Positions 12,731 to 25,425 of a DNA stretch of 64,000 bases are shown piece after piece. Under the pieces are notes generated by a model that was given only the letters and a program-made list of their open reading frames with translations, was not told where the DNA came from and searched no databases. The stretch covers positions 62,001 to 126,000 of the forward strand of contig SADC01000419.1 in the NCBI GenBank assembly GCA_004194705.1, written 5' to 3'. A program made the position numbers and the translations under genes. The DNA comes from Ditylenchus dipsaci (lineage: Eukaryota > Nematoda > Chromadorea > Rhabditida > Anguinidae). How positions within the stretch are numbered: the stretch's first letter is position 1; each line of letters starts with the position of its first letter.

Positions 12731-13185
12731 AATCTTTGGCGTGCCAAGTAAATTTATTTTCGAAACTCACTACTTTTCAATTAAACGAGTTGAGGGTGCT
12801 TTTACGGCTTCTTTTTGACATCCGACTTTTTTACATGTTTTTCATATATTTTCTTTTTTTCTCAAATCTTTTCACATCCTTTTGTATCTGAGAGTTTTTT
12901 TTCGATTAGGTTGTCACGGACACTAATTAGAAATAATTTCTCGAAGAAATCACACCAACCTTATACAAAAAACCAAGTCTGAGTCTCGACTTGTTTTTTA
13001 GTGTTAAAGTCTTGAAAAATTATTCATTATTAGGGTGTTCGACCACTCAATCTATAGCGAGAAATTTCAGCTACAAAACAGTTTAAAAACATCTAAAAAA
13101 TATAAACAAAATATATAAAAAGGGAAAAATATCGATCTCAAAAAGTGGCAGTGAAAGACAGTGACTGAACAAAAAAACATTTCTT

Positions 13186-13374
13186 ATGGCGCTGGCGGCA
13201 AAAATTTCGACTGGCACTGGCGCCGCGGCGAAAAGTCGACTACATGGCCGTTTTGAAATCTGGCCATTTTGCCGGCGCCGTTTTGAAAAATGCCTGGGGG
13301 CACCTCCAGGCGCCGGCGCCGAATTTTTTGTAGCATTGGCGCCGGCGCTGGCAGCGATTTTGGTTGAGGTGCAA
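13186..13374. repeat. GC-rich palindromic array (GGCGCCGGCGC theme)
   Basis: Dense copies of GGCGCTGGCGCC, GCCGGCGCCG and GGCACTGGCGCC in otherwise AT-rich DNA. It ends GAGGTGCAACTA, the complement of TAGTTGCACC inside the 12252-12354 palindrome, suggesting both are ends of one hAT-like family. Confidence 0.65.
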
Positions 13375-13810
13375 CTATTCTAGCAACTACGACTACTAAA
13401 TTACTGACTTAACTGGATTTTCAAACACAAATTATTTTCAGTGTCTGAATTAAGTTGAGCCAGATCGGAGCGGTGCAGTTTCCATAGATCAATTTCAGAA
13501 TAACTATATAATGAGCACTATCATTATCCCTAGCTCTAGCAATAGTTGAAAAACAGCTATAGCATACTAGGGCTATGCCATTTATACATATATAAACTGA
13601 AAAATAGGACAATTTGTTTGATTTTTTGATTAAATTTGCGTTGGAGATTATTTTTATGTCAAGATTGTCAATGAAAATTGTTTGGGTTTAGACTTATTCA
13701 GTAAAAATTTTGTGCTGTCACGTATTTTATGCGTCACGACTAAAAAAGAGTTGGAAAATTCCGCCCCCGTTTCTACTTATGCCCCCGTCTCTAATTCCGC
13801 CCCCCCCCTC

Positions 13811-14485
13811 AAATGGTTTCTCCGATTTCAGTTACGGATACTTTTATGTCTAAGGTAAGTTTGTGCGCCCATCTCTAACCCAACAAGCCCCCTGCGCTCC
13901 CGAAGAGGGCTTGGCTGCTTGTGGTTGAGATGCACACAGATACATACCTGAGACATAAATCACTTGAAAATAACTCTGGATGTATAAAACATATGCATAC
14001 CAGAGTTTCTATGTGCGGTAGGCCCCAGAAAGTAACTTTTTAAAAAGTCCGAGTATGGGGGGACTAGAAAAGTACCGGTTACGCATGCTTTGGCGTAGCC
14101 AGGGGGGGGGCAGCTGAGGGCCTACTCCCCGTCAGATTTTTCAAAAAATTGTTAATTTAAAACACTAATAAAACTCGAAAACGGTGAAATTACCTCTGGG
14201 TTGGGTTTAGCCCCCTCAGATTTTACTTGCTCTGTACGCATGTAAAACAAAAAATAACTTAATTGACCAACATATAATTTCTAGCTGAGAACAATAATCC
14301 ATAGATTTTTAACACTGATATGGTGTATGGCAAACAATTTTATTTAAGAACTGTCACTTTTAATCTTTTTGAAAATTGGCAAAATACTTCAAAAGATGGT
14401 AAAGGCCATCTAAAGATGGTAAGTAAACCACCCTTTTTCAAAAAGCAGCACGAAAATTCAAAGTGTTTCTCTCAAAATATTTATA
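13811..14485. repeat. Dispersed CAAGCCCCCTGCGC repeat and flank
   Basis: The interval 13840-14030 carries TCTAAGGTAAGTTTGTGCGC, CAACAAGCCCCCTGCGC and, inverted, TAACTCTGGATG...GCATACCAGAGTT then GCGGTAGGCCC. The same modules recur near 15034-15090, 20105-20270 and 63070-63230. The remainder to 14485 shows nothing recognisable. Confidence 0.55.
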
Positions 14486-14625
14486 CCGTATTTCCTCTAA
14501 TAAGGCCCCCCCCCCTCATTTTTTGACTAAAATTTCAGAGTTAAGGCCATTTTTGACTGACAATTTTCAGATTTTTGGGGGCTTGAAAAATAAGGCGGCC
14601 GGCCGCCTTATTAGAGGAAATACGG
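14486..14625. mobile_element. 140-bp CCGTATTTCC MITE
   Basis: TA-flanked. The left terminus CCGTATTTCCTCTAATAAGG is exactly complemented by CCTTATTAGAGGAAATACGG at the right. It belongs to the same TIR family as 28815-29060 and 31144-31373. Confidence 0.9.
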
Positions 14626-14797
14626 TATCAGTTATGGAGTTGAAATTCAGTCTTCATGGTGCGTTTTAGTTACAGCTTTATCGAACACTTACAAAAGTTC
14701 CTAAACCAAAGACAAAAAATTATCATAGCAAAAATTCTTACATATATTGCATTATATTAGAACTTTCTATATTTCCGTAACCCTGCAGGGGGTTACT

Positions 14798-14869
14798 ACT
14801 CATATGGCCGCAACTCATTTGGCCGCACTCATTTGGCCGCACTCATTTGGCCGCAACTCATTTGGCCGC
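14798..14869. repeat. 15-bp tandem repeat, about 5 copies
   Basis: Unit close to ACTCATTTGGCCGCA, with one unit lacking the extra A. A local minisatellite. Confidence 0.85.
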
Positions 14870-15033
14870 CATTTCCAATTTTTATAAGAAAATTACCACT
14901 GCTCTTAATTTTGACCTTTCATTGACGAGAGGTAGTTTAAGTCATTAACTAAAGGCTATCCTACTCCGTTTCGGTCACTGGAGCTGGGCAAAAAGAGCTT
15001 TTAAATGCATTTTTGTTTAAGAGTCTTGCTCGG

Positions 15034-16200
15034 AATTATGTCTAAGGTAAGTCTGTGCGCGCATCTCTAACCAACCAAGCCCCCTAAAAACAGATTTTTA
15101 TTCAGTTTCGAAAACTATACAAACGGAGGGTTACGAAGTTACGAGTTTTGGAAAAAGTAATTTTTTTTGACCCCGAAATCTTTTTTCTTCGATAGATGTA
15201 CTTTTTTTTGAAAATTGTCATTCCCATCCTGGTTATAATCAACTTTCGAACGGCCACTTATCTTTAAAATCGAGCCGTGGCAAAAACGAATGTCTAAGTC
15301 AAACAACAATTTCCGAAGAGCTATCGAAATGTATATGCGGTTTTTCGATATCGCACGGACACTATGTGAGGTTCCTTTGTAAGATTGGAGTTTTCAGATA
15401 AATGACGAAACAAGGTCTAGTCAATGATAAAAAAGTTTGACGCTAGTGATATACAATACCAACTCTCGGAAACAGAGCCCTCGATTTTTTACTTTTTTTT
15501 CCCAAAATTATCGACTTGTGCAGTTTTTTCAGTTTCTAGTTGCTTATGTAGCTTCTGACATCATGCAGTTGAGGTTTAGGGCTACCAAATGAGCTATTGA
15601 CTAAGTAAATACTGCTTCGAGAATTCAGATATCATTTTAAAAGACGTTTTCTAGAATTTTGAAGAAGTCATTGTTACCCAGGGCTTCCAAACGTCCTTTA
15701 ATTAAAGATTTGCACCTAAATACCCTAAGCACCCTAAATCTTTAGAATTTTTAAAATTTTACGTCAAAATCTTCATTTTTAGTGCACTGGATAAAACGGA
15801 ACTTTTTGACCAAATGTCCTTTATTTTGAAATTATGATTTGGAAGCCCTTCATTTTTTGGCAAAATTTTTCTTTTCGAATCATTGTGTTTGCTGAGTAAT
15901 TCTGAACAACTTTGATTTTGGTCGACATATTTTTTCATAAAAAAATGTTGAGCGAGCGCGCTTTTTAAAAAAAGTATCGGTAGCGATTTCTAAAAAGTGA
16001 GTGTCTTTTCTTTTAAGTGTTTGTAAGTACTCTCAAACAGCCTCTTCTTTGTGAATTCAGATTGAACCTAAGCATACGAGTGTGAGCCTAAGTGAAAAAA
16101 TTATTGGGTACACGACACTAGCTTTTTGAGAGAGGTATGACACTAGCGATGATTTTCTCTAAATTTAGTTATTGTAAAATATGAGTGTTAATTTTGTTAA
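15034..16200. other. Intergenic with dispersed repeat fragments
   Basis: 15034-15090 is a fragment of the CAAGCCCCCT repeat, and 15255-15390 is copy 2 of the repeat at 10583. No gene or RNA feature was found in the rest. Confidence 0.45.
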
Positions 16201-16429
16201 AGGACCCTGCTCACGGTGGTCTGGTGGTCCGCCGCTAATTTAAAGAAATTTCTAGTCATTGATCTTCTGTCGGGATTTTTTAACTTTTTTTCTAACACTA
16301 AAACTACACCTAAAATTTAATTCTAGGCCTTGTTTTGTTAGAAACTGCATACAGAAATCCACCGATTAGGAAAAAAATTGAATTGGCGGGGGGTGGAGGG
16401 TGGGGGCAGGGTACCGTGAGCATGGTCCT
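16201..16429. mobile_element. TTAA-flanked palindromic MITE, copy 1
   Basis: Left AGGACCCTGC after TTAA; right ATGGTCCT before TCAA, a mutated TTAA. Interior arms pair imperfectly around TTCTAGGCCTTGTTTTGTTA. Sister copies are at 23811-24044 and 63238-63468. Confidence 0.75.
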
Positions 16430-16598
16430 TCAATATTTATTTTCAACTAACTAACCAAAATGACTAATGATATAATAGAAACAAATTTTCAAACATCTAC
16501 AATCTTGCTTCTTATTTCCTATTCTTCCTCTGCAACACAGAACAACAGCTTTTGAATAGTTTTTTTGTGATGATAACTAAATTTTAAACATAGAGATA

Positions 16599-19074
16599 CA
16601 GTCAAACCCGAATAACGAACCCTCGATATATAAACCCCGATATAACGAAACTTTATTTTGATTTGGTTGGATTTGCCTTAGTTAAGGCAAAGTATACCCC
16701 GATATAACGAACCCGATATAACGAACCCATATAAATGAAACTTTTTTCAGAATTTCAACCAATAAGCTTACCTTCGATAGAACGAAACCACGGTAAAACA
16801 AAACTTTTTTCGTATTTTACCAATAAATTTACCTCTGATGAATCTTTGATGAATATGATCGAAATTTTATAGCTGCTTTTGTTTTTAAAGTATAAATTTG
16901 ATTGAATGTAGCCTTTTCATGCTCGTTTTCATTTCTTTCTTCATTTCTTTCAAATTTTTCAATAAGTTGACTTTTCTGTTTTTAGATTACGCGATGAACA
17001 CTCCAAAAAACGCCGCATGTTGTTCTGGCCGAGAAGAAAGCAATTATCGAAGCTGCCGAAAAGAGAGCAACAAGACGAAGCTAGCGAAGCAGTTCGGCGC
17101 CTTGCCAATCAGTACTATATCCGGGGTTCTCAAAGATAAAGAAGCAGTTCTCCGTGCGATCGATGGCGGCAGCCAAGGAAAGCGATGCGTCTTAAAACGG
17201 GCAAATACGAGCAGGTTGAGGCGGCTCTTGTCACTTGGTTGAAGCAAATCAGAAGTCAGAATGTGCCGGTGAGCGGTGATTTGCTCAAAGTAGGTATTTA
17301 TACAATTCATTATTATTAAATTGTATTTATATACAATTGGCTATTTCTCAGGAGAAGGCGCTGGCGATTGCAGAACAAATAGGCATCCTTGGATTCGAAG
17401 CAAGCCGCGGTGGCTCGACAGATTTAAGGACCGTCACGGTATTCGATTCAATGTGAGCAAGGTGAAGCTGGAGCTGTCGATATCGGATCTCTTAGCGAGT
17501 GGCAGAATGAAGTCTTGCAAGTGACGCTGGCAAACTTTTCTCCCGACGACATTTTCAACGCTGATGAGACGGGACTTTTCTGGCAACTACTCCCAACAAG
17601 ACCATGGCGATGAAAGGTGGTTACACCATGTAATTGCATGATTTTAATGATCTCATTATCTCTTATCTTTGGAGACAAATGCATTGGCGGGAAGAAGAGC
17701 AAAGAGCGTGTTACAGTGCTTGTTTGCGCCAATATGTCGGAATCTGAAAAGCTTCCTCTGCTCGTGATTGGGAAATCGGCAAAGCCAAGATGCTTCAAGA
17801 ACAAAAATGTGCCCGTGGACTACGAAGGCAACAAGAAAGCATGGATGACAGGTGAATCTGCATTCAATTAGTGCATATTGATCATCATTTCTTTTAAGGA
17901 ATTCTTTTCGAGGCTCAGATGAAGAAGTGGATAAGAAGCTGAAGAAAGAAAATCGCAAGGTGCTGCTTTATCTCGACAACTGTTCCGCTCATCCACCGAA
18001 CTTAAAGCTCGACAACATCTGCATCAAATTCTTTCCACCAAACACAACAGCACTTTCTCAGGTTCACTTAAATGTTATTTTTGATAAGTAACAGCGATTT
18101 GTTTCACAGCCTATGGATCAGGGCGTGATTATGAATCTTAAGCTCCACTACAGAAAACTTCTTCTTCGACACAGGATTTCCGGAATCGAGGCGGGCAATG
18201 ACTACAAGATTGGACTTCTTGACGCTCTTCATCTACTTCGTCGAGCCTGGGAACAAGTCACGGAGGTATCAATCAAGAACTGCTTTCGCCACGCAAAGTT
18301 CATCCATGGTAAAGCGAATAATTTTTAATTTCTATACGCTTTTGTATATTTAGGAATCGTCGAATGAAGAAGAGGAAGGCGCTCGCGATGATGAAGAAGC
18401 TGATAGTGATCGAGGCGCTGTCCGATGATGAAGCCTGGACGGTTTTTGGGATGCCTGGACCGAACTGGGGGGCTAGAAGAATCGCGAGGCTACAATGTCG
18501 ACTTCCTTGGTGTGGATGAGTTAGTGGTCACATGTATGTTTATAGGTACGTTTTGTTCACCTCGAATAGTTGATAAATTCACATGCGGTGCTCTTTCACT
18601 TAGTGAAATCGTTGAAGATGTCTCGAGAGCTGAAGGCGCTGGCGACGAGAATGGACGTCGAGGAGGCGGAGGTGGAAAAGTCGTCGATCTCTCGTCTTGA
18701 AGCTCAACGCGCCTTTCTGGTTGTCAAGCAATATGTGGAAGAGAACTTTGACGATCCAGCAGTGCTTTCCTTAGTGATGCATTGGGACGATGCGTTCTAC
18801 GAAGATCGACAAAAGAAATTGAAACAGCCAATTATCACAGATTTCTTCAAATCTAACCGTTGAAATTTAATTGTTATTATTTTTTGTTGTAAGTGATTAA
18901 ATAAAAGGTCTTTCAATGAAGGCATTACATAAAAATAGTAAACCCCCGATATAACGAAACTTTTCAAAAATATTGTTCGCATACCCCCGATATAACGAAC
19001 CCCCATTATAACGAACCCCGATATAACGAAACATTTTTTGGTCCCGAGAGTTTCGTTATATCGGGGGTTGACTG
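16599..19074 (+). mobile_element. Tigger/pogo-like DNA transposon, nearly full length
   Basis: Bounded by TA duplications (16597-16598, 19075-19076). TIRs start CAGTCAAACCCGAATAACGA at the left and, complemented, CAGTCAACCCCCGATATAAC at the right. Both ends carry repeats of CCCCGATATAACGAA, presumably transposase-binding sites. It encodes one transposase on the plus strand, listed next. At 2476 bp it has the usual length for the group. Confidence 0.93.
16994..18863 (+). pseudogene. Tigger-like DDE transposase, frameshifted copy
   Basis: Catalyses cut-and-paste transposition of the surrounding element. In order I read an N-terminal helix-turn-helix region (AKQFG, PISTISGVLKDKE), a CENP-B-type DNA-binding part (VEAALVTWLKQIRSQNVPVS, GWLDRFKDRHGI), then a DDE domain: NADETGLFW, LLYLDNCSAHPP and QPMDQGVIMNLK supply the three acidic positions. 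The C-terminus is VEENFDDPAVLSL...ITDFFKSNR. At least two short introns (donor near 17290, intron near 18062-18108) are plausible. Several frame breaks exist; two look like one missing A (near 17071 and 17190). The protein is otherwise well kept, so it is either recently active with assembly errors or recently dead. Confidence 0.88.
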
Positions 19075-19312
19075 TAACTATATTCTATATTTCTATTTTT
19101 GGGTATCCAGGTACCCTCTCAGGCTGGATTGCTTGGGGACCAAGGCAAAAAGTCAAATTTTGGTCAAAAATTTTTTTCTAAAAATAGTCGACCGTGCCCT
19201 AAAACATGTTTTCTACACGTTTCAGCAGCTAAACCGCACTTAAAAGTGATAAAGACCACTTTTTGGGCAATCCCATTATAAGAATTTCAGCCCGTTTTTT
19301 TTTTAATTTTTC

Positions 19313-19474
19313 GATCGGTTAACCGACCTGTGACTGGTTTTCGATTAATTTTTGACTCAAATAAACCGGTATTTTGCTGAACCCGGTTTTCGGTTTTCCC
19401 GCATTTTTTCGGTCGGCTTTTCGGTTTTGGTTGTTAACCGTCCGGTTGTTAACCGACCGAGTCCAACCATAGTT
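19313..19474. repeat. CGGTTAACCG-theme array, hAT-like right end
   Basis: Repeated GGTTAACCGACC, CGGTTTTCGG and complements. The right edge GGTTAACCG-type sequence then GACCGAGTCCAACCATA reads, complemented, TATGGTTGGACTC, similar to the TAGGGTTGG hAT ends. No left end or target duplication was found. Confidence 0.5.
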
Positions 19475-20104
19475 TTTAGCGTCTGAAACATGCTTTGACA
19501 CTGTTTCAACCCGTTTTTTGTAGCAGGTGTGCTAAAAACAATAGTGCAAGGGTTGAATTGCGGAACGAAGAGTGAAAATTCAGCTATTCAGCAAATTCCG
19601 TTTATTACCCACATATTTCCAATTTGGTGAGGCATCATCGCCATATTACCCTTAAATTCATATTGGGTTGGTGCATACCGTTATTCATCTAATAAGCGAC
19701 CCGGGGCGCTTATTTTTCGAAACCCAAAAACCAAAATTCAAAATTCAAATTTAATCAAATTGAATCAAAATTGAATCAAAATTCAAAATGTGGGATTTAT
19801 TACAAAAGGTAACACAGCATGCTGGATTTACGAGCAAACAAAAGATGCTGAAGTTACAATCAAAAAGCATGAAACTGAGGGTTAAGCGGGTACTATTCCA
19901 CTGTAACCACCTCCGACACATAAGTACTCAAAGGCCCACAAGGGCCATCCGGTTGGGTCCCGAGGTGGTTATGCCTGAGCCAGAACTCTGTGAAGGTGAA
20001 GGCTGAATTTTTGGATGGCTGAGCCTCTGGCTCGTAGCCAAAAGCCGGAAAAGGAGGAGACATTTTTTGGCCGAAAAATTGAAGATGTTGAACATAGTTT
20101 TGAA
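19475..20104. other. Intergenic, nothing recognised
   Basis: Contains a short AATTCAAAATT-rich simple-sequence stretch at about 19735-19790. No gene seen. Confidence 0.4.
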
Positions 20105-20270
20105 TACCCGGGCCTACCGCATAAATAACTCTAGTATGCATGCTTTTTCATGCATCCAGAGTTACTTTCGAGTGATTTGTGTGTAAGGTATGTGGGTGTG
20201 CGCATCTCAAGCCTCAAGCCCCAAGCCCCCAAGCCCCAAGCCCCAAACCCCCCAAGCCCCTAAAAAGTGG
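20105..20270. repeat. Dispersed CAAGCCCC repeat, copy 2
   Basis: GGGCCTACCGCATAAATAAC, a small hairpin TATGCATGCTTTTTCATGCA, then CTTTCGAGTGATTTGTGTG and a run of CAAGCCCC units at 20210-20262. Near-identical in order to 63070-63230. Confidence 0.65.
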
Positions 20271-21801
20271 GTGTTAAACCTTAAAGGGGGGGGGGGGATG
20301 TTAACTTTATATACGCATCGCCTTAGGTCACAGTTTCGACTACCACTGGCTGCAGACCTTATTTTTTCTCCTTTTATTTACAAGTTTAGTGTCAAATGTA
20401 GCCAAGTTCTGAGCTTTCATTTGAGCTATCATACAGATGAAAAGTTGGTATAGTTGGGGCTAAAATATAAAAATCCATCTCGGTGAATCCTCAATAGGAC
20501 TAAGTACTGGTACTTTTCGGTAGTATCCTGGAACTGACGTTTTTCCCCAATTTTAATTTACACACTCATTTGCAACCTTACACTCAAAATGTAGCCCTGC
20601 TTCTTGCGTTCATTTTCAGCATACGGTTGTATGAAGTAATGTAAATTGAAATCGCGAAAAATATCAGTTCCCAAATAATACTGATATCCTACCACTCAAT
20701 AGTACTCCTTTCTTCCCGGGTCAAACCTTCGCTCGCTACCTGATTTTTTGGAGTGATTTCGGTGTGTAAAATTTTCATCTTGTTCCACGTGAAATTCTAA
20801 CTCTAGAAAGTCACTAAAAGCGTTGATGAATAAATAGAATTGGTGGAGGCTCAGGCTATATTAGTCTAAGTACGCATCATTTTGGCTGGTTTCCTCTAAA
20901 TTTGGTGGTCATTTGCCGAAAATCGCAAAATTGAGGCAGTTTACGACAGCAAAGCAATGCTGGAAATGGCTGCAATCGATTTCTCGATGATTTTGGACCT
21001 AATAGTCAAAAAACTTACTAAAAAAACGAGGCCACTTTTTTGAAGCTAAATGGCTACCGAAAAATTAGTTTTTGTCACAATTACACAAAAATAGATAGGG
21101 GTCGAAAATGAGCCGTATTCAGAGTGCTGGGAAAACAGCTGATAACGTATCGATACTACCAAGTTGGCCGCGGATTACATGAAATGATTTAACCCTGATT
21201 TAACAAATATTTTGCCGGTTCCAGGAAGCTGGTTAAATCGAGGTTAGACTGTAATTAATTTTTAAGATAAACTAATATTCATGGAAAAATTAACATGTTA
21301 GAAATTATTTAGTATAAAAGATGAAAACATATAATAAAAAGTTTAATCGTTAACTTAATTAACAAATTTACATTTTTCAAAGTTGACATAAAATATTATT
21401 ATTTAACTAAAAGACATGTTTGAAAAATTATAATATATAGTACGATTTTTCAAATAAAAAACATGCTACTAAATTTGATCAAGAATTTCGAAATTAGAAA
21501 TGCTCCGCCCCCCCCCCCCCTCAAATGAATAGTACGAAAACTGGCATAAATTTATTCACTTTTAAAAATAAATGAATAACATTATTTATGAACACATAAA
21601 TGACCGAGTAATAGAATTTATAAAAATAATAATAAAGTTAAAAGTGGCGATAACAATATTAAACATGTCAATAAAAATTAGCACCTTTCCAATTACTAAT
21701 TCCAATTACCGAATCAGTCCAGAAAAGAGTTTTGGAGCCCGAAAAGTGAAAAAATTACTCCTAGTCTGCCTCTAGCTCTCACTCTTTTTTAGTTTCAAGT
21801 A
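20271..21801. other. Intergenic; solo transposon right end at 21180-21251
   Basis: 21180-21251 ends TTAAATCGAGGTTAGACTG followed by TA, a pogo-like right terminus whose left end is not visible. A C12-type homopolymer lies at about 21508. Nothing else recognised. Confidence 0.45.
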
Positions 21802-23391
21802 CCGTGTTCTCTCTATTAGTTCCACACTCTCTGATAAACCCACACTCTCTAATAATCCACACCCTAGAGGCTGATCGGAAAATAATCCCACACTCTCTAA
21901 TAAAACCCACAGTCTCTAATAATCCCACAGTCTCTAATAATCCCACAGTAGAGAAATCGAGTTTAAAATCTGAATTCTTGGCGTCCTGTCAATTAACACG
22001 GCTCTGGTCGTGTAGGTTCGAATTCGGCCGACTGCGCCAATTGTAATAACGTCAAAACAGTTGCCTCGCTACTTTTATCCGCAACATTCAGCTCTCTACA
22101 AGATGTGAAGCGCCCATGAAGAAAGTTGAGATGAAAGGATTGACGGTCCATCCCGGAAGCACAAAAGCTATAGTGCGGAATTCAAGCTCAAGGTGATCGA
22201 ATCGGCTCTCGCCGGATCGAAAAAACTCATCCAGTAAGCACTACGGAATTTATCGGAGGCTTGTCTACGACTGGATGAGAAAGGAAGAAGAGATACGCAA
22301 GCAAGTGTGAGGCTTTAGAAACTCTCACATATTCGCATTATTTTTATTATTTTAGGTCAACTTCTAAGCATGCTCAGCGACCATCAGGTGGAGGAAGATC
22401 TGTGAAGCACGATCATCTCGACAAGGAGTTGGCAAAGTGGGTCCGGATGAGGTTTAAAAAAGGTTTATAGTAGAAGAACGAAGAATGTTCCAGGGCCAGG
22501 CGAAGAAGGAGTTCGAACATACCGACCAGGAGTTCAGGGTGAAATTACAGCATTATTTCTAAATTGATAAATTTAAATGATATAAAAATTTCAATCAAAA
22601 AGGATGGCTACAGAAGTTTATGAAGAGGCACAACTTCGCTTCTCGTCGAGGACCCACCGTATGTCAGAAACCGCCTATCGAATAGTCTTCGAAAATTGTC
22701 GAGTTCATCAAGTAGGTGGCCAAAATAAGAGAGAAGCACAAGTATGATCACATCTACGCCTGCGATGAGACTGCAGTTTGGCTGGATGCCAGCGGTGGGA
22801 AGACTGTAGAAGAGCGTGGAGATGAAGAGGTAGGCTTTACAATCGTTTGCCGAAATCATTTTCAGGTTCCGATCCTTACTGGATTGTGCGCGCTTGGGAG
22901 GCTCTATTAAAGAATCTGATCATCAATTCGTTTAAGAGTGAATTCTTTTTTGACTTTACATCCAAGCTCATGATTTTTACAGTATGCGGTCTGACTAATG
23001 CTAGCGATGGAAGCGAAGATAATTTTATCCACTGCTTCAAGGCACACGGCGCTATCCCGGAAGGCTTGGAGATGCTGAAAAAAGAGCGAGCCATAAAAAG
23101 TGCGGCAGAGATGTCAGAAAAAGAGGATGTGGAAGATGACCCTGCAAACGGCTACCTGAGCGCAGAAGATGATGTTATTGAAAATGAGGATTTTTTTGTG
23201 ACCTGATGGGGTTTTTTTTGAAAGAATTAATAATCTTTGGTATGAATTGTTTGTATTATGATTTTAAGAATCAAGGATGATCAGAAATTAATCCCACACT
23301 CTCTAATTAACCCACATCTTTCTAATAACCCCACACCCTTGAGGTTGATTGAAAAATAATCCCACATGTGGAACTAATAGAGAGAATACGG
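21802..23391 (+). mobile_element. Pogo-like element with deleted transposase core
   Basis: TA-flanked. Left terminus CCGTGTTCTCTCTATTAGTT matches the complement of the right terminus (CCGTATTCTCTCTATTAGTT). Both ends carry repeats of ACTCTCTAATAATCCCACA. The interior holds the start and end of a transposase but not the middle. It shares the TIR with the CCGTATTT MITEs in the window and is a candidate relative of their mobiliser. Confidence 0.88.
22155..23206 (+). pseudogene. Pogo-like transposase remnant
   Basis: Separated pieces in order: SYSAEFKLKVIESAL (helix-turn-helix), LVYDWMRKEEEIRKQ, HLDKELAKWVRMRFKKGL and GWLQKFMKRHNFASRRG (CENP-B-type DNA-binding domain), YACDETAVWLDASGGKT (first catalytic Asp region), then directly the C-terminal tail with HCFKAHGAIPEGLEMLKKE and an acidic end. 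The second and third catalytic residues are absent, and stops interrupt the DNA-binding part (for example after FKKGL). It cannot be catalytically active. Confidence 0.82.
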
Positions 23392-23436
23392 TATTTTAAA
23401 AGTCACTTTTTTTCGCCTAACGTCGAAAAACCTGTA

Positions 23437-23540
23437 CCGTATTTACTGTAATTAACGCCCGGAGCGTTTATTTTTCGACATGCCTCCACGGGGATGTGAA
23501 TGGCGTTACATAGCGAAAGGGCAGGAGGCGTTTGTTTTTT
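23437..23540. mobile_element. Solo left end, CCGTATTTAC type
   Basis: CCGTATTTACTGTAATTAAC follows TA, then GGAGCGTTTATTTTTCGAC and GGCGTTTGTTTTTTGAA motifs. No right end seen before 23811. Confidence 0.45.
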
Positions 23541-23810
23541 GAATGGGAAACGACAATTTTTTTACCAAAAATCACAAGATTTAATCAGATTTGTTAAAAA
23601 CTTTTTTATAAATAATCGATCAAATAAGTGCGATTCTATTAAAAATATGAATAAATAAAACACAAAAACCTTCTAACCTTTGAAATAAAATATAACTTAA
23701 AATCATGTTCGTGTGCATTAATAGCTGCCAGTGCATTTGAAAGTATTAACAATTTCAATATTTGATAAACAAAATCAAGGTTTCATGTGAATAAAATAAA
23801 CAAACATTAA

Positions 23811-24044
23811 AGGACCCTGTCTCTTCCTAATCAATGGTCCCGCGCCAATTCAAAATTTTTTCCCTAATCATTGAACTTCTGTAGGGATTTTTTAACCTGG
23901 TTTCTAACGCATCTAAACCTAAAATAAAATTCTAGGCCTTGTTTTGTTAGAAACCAAGCTGAAAAATCCGAAGAGAAGTTCAATGATCAGTGAAAATTTT
24001 TTTGAATTGGCGCGGGACCATTGAGCAGGAAGAGACAGGGTCCT
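23811..24044. mobile_element. TTAA-flanked palindromic MITE, copy 2
   Basis: TTAA at 23807-23810; element AGGACCCTGTCTCTTCCT ... AGAGACAGGGTCCT; right flank TTGA. Arms pair through GGTCCCGCGCCAATTC and GAATTGGCGCGGGACC almost perfectly. The best-preserved of the three copies. Confidence 0.85.
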
Positions 24045-24111
24045 TTGATAAATACCGTATAACCTCTATTAAACAGGCACCCCTACAGTTAACGCTTTTC
24101 AAATTTGCTTT

Positions 24112-24232
24112 GTCTTTTCAACCCCAATATTGTTTATTTTTTGAAACGGACAACTATCTATTTTGTAGAGTTTGTGAAGCTCTACAAAATAAGTGGTCGT
24201 CCGTTTCGAAAAATAAACAATATTGGGGTTAA
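24112..24232. repeat. Near-perfect hairpin, arms about 55 bp
   Basis: CAACCCCAATATTGTTTATT at the left pairs with AATAAACAATATTGGGGTT at the right; the loop lies around TTTGTGAAG near 24170. It sits inside a larger TA-type sequence starting ACCGTATAACCTCTATTAAA near 24055. Confidence 0.85.
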
Positions 24233-24244
24233 AACAAACAAAAA

Positions 24245-24365
24245 AATGTAGAGATGTCCTGGGACGGGAATCCCGTCCCGTCCAGAAAGATTTTAGCATA
24301 CTATCCCGTCCGGGATTCCGTCCCGGAAAAAATCCCAGTCCGTCCCGTTGTCCCATCCCGGAAAA
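24245..24365. repeat. GGGACGGGATTCCCGTCC-theme array
   Basis: GGGACGGGAATCCCGTCCC, then CCCGTCCGGGATTCCGTCCC and further variants to 24362. Self-complementary short motifs as in the hAT-end arrays of this window. TIR partner not identified. Confidence 0.6.
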
Positions 24366-25425
24366 CTATTCATTTTTGTCTCGTTCCACTAAAAAAATTC
24401 TTTTTGCCATCTCCATTTATATGTGTCTCAAGTGTGTTGTCAATGTTAATTAATTATTTCAAATTTGCATGGTTCAAAACTCAAAATTTCGACTCCCACC
24501 TGCATTCTTTGGCCGGTGTTCATCAAAACGGTTTCGAATACTTTTTGTGTGTTTCAGGGACTGAACTTGATGGAAATATTCTGTCAGATAATAGACCAAT
24601 TTTTTTGAAATAAATTTTTTGACTAAAGTTTTAATTTTTGCCTTGGGGGACCAAGTTAAATGGTACCGTATGGTGGCTTGCTACCTTTTTATTTATTCTT
24701 ATTATTTATAAATTTGCAAAAAAATAGATCATGAGTTTGGCTCGGAATAAAGAGTAAAATTTGACTCGGAATAAGTGAATTTTTTGGCGAGGCAGAAAAA
24801 ATCATGGTACAGAAAGTAATAAAAAAATTTAAATCTAAAATACCAATTTCAGAATATTGTTCAAAATCAGAGCACGCAGATGCAAAAAACTGTAAGAATG
24901 GTCAATTACATAAAACTATAAGCTTTTCTATGTTAAAAAGACAAATCAATCAATGATGAATAATTCAAAGCTACAAATATCAATCGTCATTTTAAGCTTT
25001 TTCTCAGGTTTGAAAATAATTAGCATTTTTTATTTTATTATTTTTTCAATATATATTGCTTTTAAACAAAAAAAATTGTCAAAAACTTATTTATTTAGTC
25101 TTGATATAATCAGGAGTTTCAGGCGTCTATCGGCACTTCATCATATTTGTACCTCTTGATAGTTTCAAAGATTCCGTCAGGGTTTTAGGATTCCGTCAGA
25201 TGGCTCACAACTTTTTTGCAGCGCAACAACAACTGCTCAAAAGCCACCGAAAAAAGTATGCTAAAGCAGTTGCCAAGTTTGTCATGCATCTCGAAAATTT
25301 GCGAAAGAAGAACAATTTTTCTTAACTAATTGCTATAAATAAGACCTCTGGCTTGATTGACCCGATGGAAGATGCATTGATACTAAGGAAACAAAAGACA
25401 TAATGGCTTTTTCAGCATTTTTCAG
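24366..25425. other. Intergenic, nothing recognised
   Basis: AT-rich. No coding family, RNA or paired repeat recognised. Confidence 0.4.

Noticed and set aside
16898..17310. Minus-strand frames within the Tigger element
   Set aside because: They are shadows of the plus-strand transposase.
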